64,000 nt of DNA, taken from positions 1,837,973 through 1,901,972 of the forward strand of contig JAHNZQ020003149.1 of NCBI GenBank assembly GCA_019155205.2. The letters are read 5' to 3'. Below the pieces are notes generated by a model, which was not told the origin of the DNA, searched no databases, and was given only the letters and a program-made list of their open reading frames with translations. Below are positions 55,704 through 64,000 of the stretch, in pieces. The position numbers were made by a program, and so were the translations under genes. The DNA is from Gracilaria vermiculophylla. Its lineage: Eukaryota > Rhodophyta > Florideophyceae > Gracilariales > Gracilariaceae. Numbering within the stretch: the stretch's first letter is position 1; every line of letters begins with the position of its first letter.

Positions 55704-56705
55704 AAGGTCCTAGAAACGTTCTATGAACTCGCGCAGCGGGGCCGTGAGGTCAGTGAAGTCTGGAATGCCCTGCTTGACCCATTGCAGGGCAGAGGTGAAC
55801 TGTTGAAGTTGGGACCCGAAGGTCCGTGGTTCCATCGTAAGCAAGGCTTTCAATAGTCGCGGGTCGTAGCGAATACCCTCAAAGAACACAAGGTGACTGC
55901 ACTAGCGGATTTCCGTGGCAAAAAGCGTGCAATCGCCGGAGTGAAGTTTGAGGTTGTACTCTACGCAGAGGGCTAAGAACCACTGGATAACTTTGAGAAG
56001 TTTTTCCATTATCCGCGCATATGGGAGGACGTCATTGAGCCAAAACAGGATGTATGGATTCAAGTCGCCGGGCATGATGCCGGCGAATGATGACTACAGG
56101 TGGGTGACGGCGTTCGTCGTTCCGTATAGGACACGCCTCGGAGTGAAGATCCCATACGGCGTTATGAACGATTGACTCTCTTGAGACTTTTCGGCAGTTT
56201 CCAGCTGCCAGGAGCTGAGTGAAAAGTCGAATTTTGCGAAGTACGTCAACCGGCTCACTTTGGTCAGTTCGTGTTCGAGGTTCGGGATCGGGGAGTGGTG
56301 CATAATGGTACATATATTCACGGGGCGAATATCGCACATTAATCTAAACTGCCCGCCCGGTTTGGAAACGAGAAGGGTTGCGCAAGCCCACATGGATGTT
56401 GGGTTCGGATACGCAAGGCCTTGATAGACGAGATCCTTGACGAACGTAACTAGGAAGTCTCGTTGCTCCTTGAGGTACTTCCAAAGACGGACCTTAACGG
56501 GCTTGGCGTCAGGGGTGAGCTCCATCTTGAGCGGCGGGTGGCGCGCTGGTGGTCCCGAGGAGAATGAAATGCGAAGATATCCACATGGCCTGCCAACAGT
56601 TTGGCGAGGCGCGGACGCTTTTCCTCCGCAAAAGCCATTTTCGAAGGCGGCTTGGAGTAAGCCGTTCATGGCGGCCTTGATGTCCTCAAGCAAGTCCGAG
56701 TCCAT
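55704..56705 (-). pseudogene. G3 reverse transcriptase
   Basis: 56094-56705 covers the start: MELTPDAKPVKVRLWKY, DLVYQGLAYPNPTSMWACA, LVSKPGGQFRLMCDIRPVN and LTYFAKFDFSLSSWQLE (first catalytic Asp, FD). After a stop the palm continues to ILFWLNDVL, where WLDD has become WLND (AAT at 56034-56036). Loss of this Asp inactivates the polymerase. The connection to RNase H follows at 55704. Confidence 0.8.
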
Positions 56706-56842
56706 GGAATCCAGCAGGGGTGGGTCCGGTAACGGATCATCTTCCGCGCGTGCGCGAAAGTAGTTGACCTTCGAAAGGTCTGGATAGACCGTGGGCGGGC
56801 TGTTATCTTGGTAATTGGTGACTCATTTGAGTCGTGCGACCA

Positions 56843-57290
56843 TTATGTGACTGACACGTTCACCCCTGACCGCTGGGAGTGACCCGGGCTGCAGTCAGTC
56901 CCGTCGAGTGTCGCCACGTGGTCATCAACCATGGTTCGTGTGTCCCCACGGAGGTTAAACAATACCAGATTGCCAACGAGCAAGTCCTCACTGGCCACTG
57001 CGACGTCCGCCACACGAAAGCGTGTATTATTGAGCGCGAGAAGACCACAGTTGAGGTGCATGACCGTTAAGGGCACGCACTACGCTCGTTAGAACGCGTA
57101 CCGTCTCGGCTTCTCGTTATTCTTGGGCAGGGCAACTTCGAGGCTGACATTGTCGACGACTGTGATCTTTCCGATGCTTTTGAGTACCGTCCACTCGGGC
57201 AAAGGAGTGATCTTGTCACTGCCGTCGCCGCAACGGCCGGTTACATCGAGGCTGACCTTGGTGTCCAATACGGTCATGATGCACGACGAT
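56843..57290 (-). pseudogene. G3 protease region
   Basis: Two overlapping frames lie between gag and RT. The first, 57089-57277, reads DTKVSLDVTGRCGDGSDKITPLP. The second, 56843-57076, reads SEDLLVGNLVLFNLRGDT, a beta-strand pattern typical of the retropepsin C-terminal half. The D-S/T-G active-site loop is not clearly preserved. The assignment is mainly positional. Confidence 0.45.
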
Positions 57291-57322
57291 GATTAGTTGC
57301 CCATGTTGATCTTTGCCTTGTC

Positions 57323-58273
57323 TTATCGAAGGCGACCGACGCTCTTGGATGCGGATGAGGCTGCGTCACCGCCCGAAGAGACTTGTCTTCTTGTCGACCG
57401 TGCCGGACCATCACGTGCCCTGGCTGCAGCCAGCTTGTCTTTGAAGTCTTTCTTCTCTTGTGCAGATGAATGCTCGAAGTCGTCGACCCAATGCATTCGA
57501 TTCTTGCACTCGAAGGCGTTCATCGGACATGGCGATGACGGGGGCCTCTTATTTCCACGGTCCTTTGAGGTCTTTAATGCGGGCTTATTCTCCGGCTTTG
57601 TCTTTGAGCCGGTGTTTGTGCTGCCGCATCCCGCTTCGAACTGACGGACACGGGGATTCCCGTTCTCGAGTTTCTCGAAAGCCTTTGAAAGGTCAAGGAA
57701 ACTCTTGAAAAAAGCCCTTAAGTCCTCCTTCAGATGCTTCTTTAAGAACGAGATGTCTTGGTCAAGTCTGGTCTTGAGTTGGGCCGGCTTGACGACCGAC
57801 AGGACATGACGTATGGCTGCCTTTTGTTTGGTTTCGGCAACCCACGCAATTCTGTGTTGACGCAGTATTGGCCTGTAATCGATGAAGAGCAAATTCATCC
57901 GATAGGTAGCGGACGTGACCCTTATGTCCATGTGCACGTGATTGAGAACCATGGCGCTTAGGTCCGACTAGGTCACGAGAGTTGCCAAGTCGATGGCCTC
58001 CTTCTCGAGGAAGGCGCAGAGCTTGTTGTCCGAAAGGTTTGCAACGTCCACGCAGTCGTCGATCATTCCCAGGTCCACGGCGGACCCGAGTTGCTCGGCG
58101 TCCATACAGTAGACGAGACCCACGGAACAGATCGGCTCAAGACTCATGGACGCTTCTTGAACCAGCTGTGCTGCACATGACTTGCGCTCACGGCAGTACG
58201 CATCATATGCGCGCAAGAATAAGCGGATAGACTCAGCTTCGAGACGGGCCAGAAAGGGCTGTGGTGTAGCCAT
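57323..58273 (-). pseudogene. G3 gag (one in-frame stop)
   Basis: It starts at ATG 58271-58273 (MATPQPFLARLEAES) and reads FLRAYDAYCRERKS, typical of the oomycete-type gypsy gag N-terminus. A TAG at 57968-57970 interrupts the frame, which continues to 57323. The C-terminal part has a coiled region (FLKKHLKEDLRAFFKSFLDL) and a degenerate zinc knuckle CPMNAFECKNRMHWVDD, followed by a Lys/Arg/Ser-rich tail. Confidence 0.7.
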
Positions 58274-58438
58274 ACTGACTTTGTCCACTTTCACCGTTCC
58301 TGTGATGCCTCAGCTTGTCCGCATAGCCGAGGAGGATGACGATGTGTTTTCTATTGTGATCTTTGGGAGTTCCGATTGTTTTGGATGTCCCTACAGATCT
58401 AGCTCGTTTCATCCGCTTGGGTGCGGAGTAGTGATCCC

Positions 58439-58744
58439 TGTGGTCGCCCGGGGTTGGACGGTTGCGTGTTCGGACTTTGGGCTCGTCGAGACGAATGCGA
58501 AACGGCGGTGGTTGAATGAGGTTTACGAAAGGCTCAGTGCGTCTGCTCGTGGTGGGCTATCGGGTGAATTGGATTCCCACGGGAGACGAGAGGCATCGGG
58601 GCGCCGGCAGTTGACATATAGACTAAAGCCTGCAACAAAATGGTGCGGGGCGGAGATTTAACGTCAACAGCCTCTTTCTCGACAGGTTTTCCCTTAATTC
58701 GCGGCGGCGTAAAAAACATCTACGCCGACGGTACCGCACGTACA
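58439..58744 (-). repeat. G3 5' LTR (right)
   Basis: It pairs with 53420-53724 over its whole length with scattered substitutions. Gag begins about 165 bp downstream in element sense. Confidence 0.8.
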
Positions 58745-58749
58745 GTGAC

Positions 58750-60090
58750 CGCAACACATGGATGACTCCATTTTACGTTTCCTGGATATAAACCTAGCTT
58801 ATTGACAGAACCATCTCTTTGAAAGGCTTCGAGTATGCCAGTTATTTTTCTATGACTGAAGCTAAAAACGGATATTGCACTTTACAAATTTTCAGTTATC
58901 ATAGTACCTTTCTTTGTATAAAATGTTTTACCAGCACTGGTATTCGGTATTCACTACGATACTCATATTTTCGGGGTTTTCAACTATTTTTTCTTTGTCT
59001 GTATTCAGTCTACCACAAGCGTGAAGTATGCAAGCGACCCCTCTTTTAGTGGATGCCGTCTGAGTATCTCGAGTATACATGCTTTGCCAAACAACTCTCA
59101 GTAATATGAAATAAAGCAACCTAAGCCTTTCAAATGAGCATGATTGTGTTGTTCTTTTAGGAAGCTAAGATGCTGATCCGCTTCTGTAAAAAAAATCAAC
59201 ATTCTATGTTGCATGGCCATTTTTGGGTCCTCGCAATATTTGTATAAATATTGAATGCCTTCATGATGTAGCTTTACAGTTTTTTCTCAAAAAGTCCAAA
59301 ATGTGAAAAACTGGTGAATATTGCATTATGTCAAAACAGAAAATGCATGAGTGTTTATTTTACTTTTATAAGGCACAAGTAAACCAGATGTTAAAGAGTT
59401 TTTGTTTACATAAAAAGAACTGCTTGTTTTTATTTACGCAAAGAAAACAAGAGACAAGTACTTTCTTTTTGTGGAAATGGTTTTTGAGCAATGCCTCATT
59501 TTTTCTTATTTCTCTGGGTGACTTCATGTTTCTTTTGTGGTTTATCGCATCACTCATAGAAAATTATTTTTCTTGATACGCTTTCTGTTGATCAAGTTCT
59601 TAGATGGCATTTGTTAGAGTACCATTAATACTTTGCTCTCTTTGCAGAGCACACCGTTTTTCTTTGTCTTGTTGAGGTTGGTACATCTGTCAAATTAATT
59701 TTTCTTTCACTGAGTCTGTCATTACCCGCATGAACTGGAAAGGGTCGTAGTTGCAAATGGCTTTCACAGTTTTCGTGAAAAAAACGAACATTCTGTTGAT
59801 TAGAATAACCTGAAAGCGAAGAAGGCATTGTAATTGGTATTTTAGATTCGAGGAATTCTAATCAGTTTTTTAAACTTTTTTTTTAGAATTTTGTTGAGAT
59901 GGTTAGCATTGTTGTCACGATGAATGTGAAGTAAATCAGAACACTGAATTCGACTCGCGCCGCTCAATTGCGTCGCTTGCATTCGTGTCTTTTGGATGGA
60001 GTACGACACCGCTCTGGAATGTGTCGCACCTTACCATCTCCCGATCTGAGCATCACCGCCATATCAGTCTTCCAACAGTTCTTAGTTCTC
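58750..60090. other. AT-rich intergenic region upstream of VPS13
   Basis: No gene is recognised. The longest frame (59328-59576, plus) starts at ATG and is Phe/Leu/Lys-rich, as expected by chance in AT-rich DNA. No repeat of the window's families is seen. Confidence 0.4.
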
Positions 60091-60096
60091 TTGTTC

Positions 60097-60160
60097 TATA
60101 AGTAGACAGTGGGCATATCGTTTTTATTCGACTTCCTTCTTATCTAGCCGCTTCGGCTAG
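60097..60160 (+). promoter_or_regulatory. Candidate VPS13 TATA box and 5'-UTR hairpin
   Basis: TATAAGTAG lies at 60097-60105, 72 bp before the start codon. A perfect 7-bp hairpin, CTAGCCG-CTT-CGGCTAG, spans 60144-60160 and ends 16 bp before the ATG. Both are read directly; any function in transcription or translation is inference. Confidence 0.35.
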
Positions 60161-60176
60161 TCGTTGACTGGCTATC

Positions 60177-63100
60177 ATGCTGGAAAGCGTGCTTGCCGAT
60201 GTGTTGACTCGTGTCCTCGGTCAGTATCTGGAGGGAATCGACCGCAAGAGCGTCACCTTCGGAGCATGGTCCGGTCTGGTTGAGCTTCGTAGTGTAGCAT
60301 TACGCCCGGAAGCGCTTGCCGTTTTGTTCGAAACGCTGGGCATGAATCTTCCTGTAACTGTTGAAGCTGGTTTTATTGGACTTCTTCGACTTAACGTTCC
60401 GTGGAATGCCATTGGAACCACACCCGTTTTAATCACGTTAGAAGATATTACTATTATTGCAAGACCGGTTCGAGGAGATGGTTCCGATGATTCAGAGCTT
60501 GAGATACGAGAACGACGCATCAAACGCGCGCGTTTAAACACTGATGATGCCGTTCGTGAAGCTTCTTGGGGAGTCAGCTCCAACACAGAGAGCAAAGCCT
60601 CTTCATCATGGTCAAATTGGCTTGTTAGCGACGAGCTGCGCGCGAAAATCATCGATAATATTCAAGTTCATTTGAAGGACATCATCATTCGTTTTGAGGA
60701 TCCCTACTCGGACAAGCATCGCCCGTATCTGACCTCTGTAGTATGCGAATCGTTAAAGATTGTATCAGCGAATGAAGTCTGGAAAGAAGCATTTGTTGAA
60801 AGAGGTGCCGATCATAAAACCAGAAAACTTATGGAAGTCAAAGGCTTCCGCGTCGACTATGCACCCATTACATCTCAAGACCAGCCCGGTGCTTCATTGG
60901 GAACGGGTGATAACGCTTTTTCATCTGCGAAGCGATTCCAAACTCCAGAACTTCTCCGACGATTCGTCAGGGAAGACTGCAACGTAATCTCCGTAGCTTC
61001 CTCAACGAATTCATCAAACCTCATTAGCCCAATAGATGGGTATTTACGATTGCTTTTGTCTCCAAATAATATTCCATCTGGTGATGCTATTGACCTTCAC
61101 CAACTGACCCCCGCCGTCGATCTCGATATTCGTTTTTCAAACGTGAGTTGTAATCTTAACGATGTACAGTACACTTCTTTACTTCAAACTTCTGTTTACT
61201 TCGCCCGTCTCGCTAGTCGAGGCGTTCGACCGAAGACTGCCAAGGCTCGATGGGTGTGGGCCATTGATCAATTACTTCCGGATTTCAGCAATCGACGGAA
61301 GCGAGCCTTGCGTCTAACTGAGAACGGTATTTCCGAAACTAGGTCTAAACGGACAGTATATGCCGCGTATCGTAAATCTCTTTTAAAAGCTCGCCGAACT
61401 GGAGTGGAGGAACCCGATGCGATTGCGAAAGAGTTAGAAAAAATAGAAGCGTCAACATCATACGAAGAAATCATAGCGTTCCGTGATTGGATAGATCGCC
61501 AAATTGAAGAGAACTACGAGGAATGGCAGCCTGTGAGGGAGAAAGAAGAAAAGTCTGAGTCGAGACAAGACAGTGGAACAACAAACTCTACATTTTGGAA
61601 GATGCTTGGTTATGTAGACGAACCAGATGAAGAAACGAAAGAACAAGCAGAAGAAACTGATGAGAATTCTTCTTCGACGGAAGCTGAAAACTGTAGAGAA
61701 GCAGATGCGATACGTAGCGAAAAAGAACATCCCATATCGTTGGTCTTGCGTGTTGCTTTCATTATGAAAAGCGTGACTCTCAATCTTTCCGAAGGAGGGT
61801 TTCCGTCTAATCCAATATCTCGTCTGTCTTGTACATTGCGGAACTTGCGTATGGGCGTACTTCTCTCATCTGCAAACGATATGATAACCGAAGCAGTTCT
61901 TGGGTCGGTGGAAGTATGGGATGTACGAAAGAACACACCTCTCGTTTACAATCGATTTGGTATACCTGATGGAGAAGGGGATTATCAAACAAATACACTT
62001 CAAAGTTCTTACCCTAACGATGTCGGAGATGCACTAGAGTCCATTCGGGATGGCTCCAATCCCGCAAGCGACGTCTTGATGCATGAGGAAGGTTATTTAG
62101 ATCAGGAAAGCGATTCATTGACCTCAGAGACGCAATACGACTCTCAGATCTCCCCATCTTCGACATCTTCATCAACGCCAAGGGCTGTATCTTCAAGGGG
62201 AAGGAAACGGACCAGAGTTCATGGACCTATTGTGCGAGATTCGACTCCGCCGACATTTCGCGTGACCGAGGAAGAGTTCCTTGGAACTGCAAGGAGTTCG
62301 TCTTCTATATGCAAGTACACTGCGGCATTTCGATACACGAAGCAACAGAGACAGGAAAAAACCGAGATGTCCACCTCTCCAAAGACGTGTCTGGATGTCT
62401 CTATTGCAACTTTAGAAGCTGTTGTGGACGGTCCAAAGGGTTCGTTTGTGTGGGGATTGAAGTTCTGGCGTCCGAGAGGGAAGGCTCAGGATCCAATTAT
62501 GGCATTTCTTGGTGCAGCTGCCGGAGCGAGAATCGCAGAGTTGAGAATGGAAATTGAGGAAGCCCTTGTCGCTAACAAGGTACCGCTTCAGATTAACGCC
62601 GTTATTCTTGCCCCTCGATTTATTATACCAGGTGGAGTAGACTCGTTTCCTGCCATAGTTGTCAACATGGGAACTCTTGGAGTTTGCACGTCGGACAGTG
62701 CACCAGGTGTCAGCTCTGAGCCTCAAGGTCTTGCACGAAAGCTAAGATACTCGAACTACGTGATGACTCTTGATAATCTTGGTATGTATTATTGTCCCAG
62801 TCTTCTCAAGGCGCTTTCGAAGTCAGCAATGAGTGGCGATGGTGAGATAGAAACATCTAAGTTATCTTCAGGACGGGGAGAGTATTCGTCAGACACATCA
62901 GGTGTTGAAAGGATTATCAGACCATTTTCTCTTCGATTGATGCTTCAGACTTTGCGAGATGCGACTATCGTACAGGTTGCACGCCATTCACCTAATGATT
63001 GGAAGTCGTCAGAAGAGAACATTGCGAAAGTAAGGGTCCGTGGAACAATGCCAGATGTCACTCTCATTCTCACACAGGCAGCATTTCAACATCTTCTGAT

Positions 63101-64000
63101 AACTGCAGACAAATGGAATGGGGAGTTATTGCCACGAACAGAAAAGCTAGCACGTGAAAGGAGAACCAGTGTTGAAAAGTGGCCCATGTCTCATGCGTCT
63201 CTAGAGCAAGCATCAGTTTCATCAAATATGGCATCAAGTCACCTTCGCGTGCCGGATGGCCAGAGACATGACGCGGCGAGCAAGGATCCTCTACCTACAG
63301 CATTGGCTTCGTACGATGTCCGTCTGCTTCTTAATAGGGTGTCCATGGAACTTAGAGATCGCGCGGATACACGTCTGCTGACTCTAGTTGCGCATCAAAT
63401 TCAAGGGGAAGTTGTAAAAACTGGAAGGACAAACCTCAAGGCTTTTTTTTCGCTCCAGAGCTGGTCCATAACAGATGGTAGCCGTGGAAGTACTGCCGCG
63501 TACCGGCAGCTGGTTTATGCGGGCAACATATCTGAGTCGAGAGGTGTATCACCACCTCGAAGTATGTCGGAAACAACTGATTCACGAGGACAAGAAACAG
63601 AAGAGGATCGCGATTTTGTGACTGTCAAGTATCACTTTGACTACCGTTCAAGACGCCAGCAGGTTCACGTGCACTTTCTTTCACTTCACGTGGTTTGTGT
63701 CCGGGAAACATATATAAAACTGGCACGATATTTCCGGATTGTTCGAGAGAATGTCAAAGCAAATCGCATGACGAGAAGGGATCTTCACCTAAATGATCAT
63801 GAACGTGAACATAGTGTGCAAGAAGATATTCAGGGCCACAAGTCGGCGATCCCAGCGTTGCACGGTGCTGAAAGTCCATCACCAGATGTTTACAATATTT
63901 ACATTGTTTCGGAGTTTGACGGGCTGAACTTTCAACTCATTGCATCAGGTGGTGCTGTGGCTGTATTGGACATGAAAGATAGTAAGATTCAATACATTCG
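60177..64000 (+). CDS. VPS13: VPS13-like bridge-type lipid transfer protein, 5' part
   Basis: The ATG at 60177 opens a frame without stops or introns for 1274 codons, running off the window; VPS13 proteins are usually over 3000 residues. The N-terminus MLESVLADVLTRVLGQYLEG, followed by FGAWSGLVELRSVALRPEAL, is the chorein domain. Residues about 72-93 read LNVPWNAIGTTPVLITLEDI, the conserved strand pair of the lipid groove. IIDNIQVHLKDIIIRFEDPY (about residue 159) and the RWVWAIDQLLPDF plus YAAYRKSLLKA helices (about 355-410) match the family layout. VPS13 carries phospholipids in bulk between membranes at contact sites (ER with vacuole, endosomes or mitochondria). A Ser-rich, acidic insertion lies at about residues 610-700. 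The reading frame contrasts with the decayed elements around it. A paralogue such as VPS13A/C/D cannot be distinguished here. Confidence 0.88.
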   Translation, partial: MLESVLADVLTRVLGQYLEGIDRKSVTFGAWSGLVELRSVALRPEALAVLFETLGMNLPVTVEAGFIGLLRLNVPWNAIGTTPVLITLEDITIIARPVRGDGSDDSELEIRERRIKRARLNTDDAVREASWGVSSNTESKASSSWSNWLVSDELRAKIIDNIQVHLKDIIIRFEDPYSDKHRPYLTSVVCESLKIVSANEVWKEAFVERGADHKTRKLMEVKGFRVDYAPITSQDQPGASLGTGDNAFSSAKRFQTPELLRRFVREDCNVISVASSTNSSNLISPIDGYLRLLLSPNNIPSGDAIDLHQLTPAVDLDIRFSNVSCNLNDVQYTSLLQTSVYFARLASRGVRPKTAKARWVWAIDQLLPDFSNRRKRALRLTENGISETRSKRTVYAAYRKSLLKARRTGVEEPDAIAKELEKIEASTSYEEIIAFRDWIDRQIEENYEEWQPVREKEEKSESRQDSGTTNSTFWKMLGYVDEPDEETKEQAEETDENSSSTEAENCREADAIRSEKEHPISLVLRVAFIMKSVTLNLSEGGFPSNPISRLSCTLRNLRMGVLLSSANDMITEAVLGSVEVWDVRKNTPLVYNRFGIPDGEGDYQTNTLQSSYPNDVGDALESIRDGSNPASDVLMHEEGYLDQESDSLTSETQYDSQISPSSTSSSTPRAVSSRGRKRTRVHGPIVRDSTPPTFRVTEEEFLGTARSSSSICKYTAAFRYTKQQRQEKTEMSTSPKTCLDVSIATLEAVVDGPKGSFVWGLKFWRPRGKAQDPIMAFLGAAAGARIAELRMEIEEALVANKVPLQINAVILAPRFIIPGGVDSFPAIVVNMGTLGVCTSDSAPGVSSEPQGLARKLRYSNYVMTLDNLGMYYCPSLLKALSKSAMSGDGEIETSKLSSGRGEYSSDTSGVERIIRPFSLRLMLQTLRDATIVQVARHSPNDWKSSEENIAKVRVRGTMPDVTLILTQAAFQHLLITADKWNGELLPRTEKLARERRTSVEKWPMSHASLEQASVSSNMASSHLRVPDGQRHDAASKDPLPTALASYDVRLLLNRVSMELRDRADTRLLTLVAHQIQGEVVKTGRTNLKAFFSLQSWSITDGSRGSTAAYRQLVYAGNISESRGVSPPRSMSETTDSRGQETEEDRDFVTVKYHFDYRSRRQQVHVHFLSLHVVCVRETYIKLARYFRIVRENVKANRMTRRDLHLNDHEREHSVQEDIQGHKSAIPALHGAESPSPDVYNIYIVSEFDGLNFQLIASGGAVAVLDMKDSKIQYI

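Larger units (their letters stand above)
53420..58744 (-). mobile_element. Second-lineage Ty3/gypsy element (G3) with paired LTRs
   Basis: A 5.3-kb element bounded by direct LTRs of about 305 bp (53420-53724 and 58439-58744). In element sense each begins TGTA and ends CA. The minus-strand order is gag, protease, RT, RNase H, integrase and a chromodomain-like C-terminus. The integrase motif PYCPWSN followed by AVERLGKE and the WLxD RT box resemble a gypsy clade well known from oomycetes. The family is unrelated to G1 in LTR, gag and RT. Stops and catalytic loss show that it is inactive. No exact target duplication was identified. Confidence 0.8.

Noticed and set aside
1..64000. CRISPR arrays, bacterial operons, rRNA or tRNA genes
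   Set aside because: No regularly spaced repeats, no operon-like packing, and no rRNA or cloverleaf sequence was recognised. The content is eukaryotic transposons and one eukaryotic gene.

Overview
This is eukaryotic nuclear DNA from a transposon-rich part of a genome whose genes have few introns. The only gene I would call a normal host gene is at the right edge. It is the 5' part of an intronless VPS13-type lipid-transfer protein, open from 60177 to the window end. Almost everything else that can be recognised is decayed transposable elements (TEs), often nested inside each other, plus two assembly gaps of exactly 100 N (16988-17087 and 32681-32780). Uninterrupted long coding, heavy loads of Ty3/gypsy, Ty1/copia, Tc1 and PIF/Harbinger elements, and N-padded scaffolding fit a florideophyte red alga such as Chondrus crispus. 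That assignment is a guess; an intron-poor oomycete or similar protist cannot be excluded from the sequence.

Layout. (1) 127-16987 holds three copies of one Ty3/gypsy chromovirus family, here called G1: a 5'-truncated plus-strand pol (127-3073), an internally deleted minus-strand copy (6570-8294), and a nearly complete minus-strand copy (8295-16987) that runs into the first gap. The last two share a single LTR (8295-8844). (2) 17088-20352 is AT-rich: a cysteine-rich ORF emerging from the gap, a short copia-associated repeat and a decayed copia gag. (3) 20353-30802 is the best G1 copy, with two LTRs of about 550 bp, gag, protease, RT-RNase H, integrase and a chromodomain-like tail on the minus strand. 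An additional conserved reading frame lies in ANTISENSE between pol and the 3' LTR. (4) 30803-35240 contains an unrelated gypsy gag, a copia RT/RNase H split by a TIR transposon (32075-33074) and a Tc1 element (33761-35033). (5) 35240-39100 has no recognised gene except an unassigned ORF and a perfect 33-bp snap-back palindrome. (6) 39108-47965 is a copia element (LTR, gag, PR, IN, RT, RNase H, LTR) split by a two-gene PIF/Harbinger transposon (42530-45618) and by a further unidentified insertion. (7) 48958-52638 carries more Tc1 copies and another G1 LTR. (8) 53420-58744 is an LTR-bounded second-lineage gypsy element. (9) 60177-64000 is VPS13.

How it fits together: every gypsy RT seen has a changed catalytic YxDD/WxDD box, so these copies are dead. 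Two G1 copies share the same premature stop and the same catalytic change over a near-identical 1.56-kb tract, which points to gene conversion or duplication after death. The most unusual feature is the antisense accessory gene of G1. Its protein sequence is recognisably conserved between the two copies in this window, although the DNA has diverged. The DNA transposons are generally better preserved than the retroelements they interrupt, giving a clear order of insertion.
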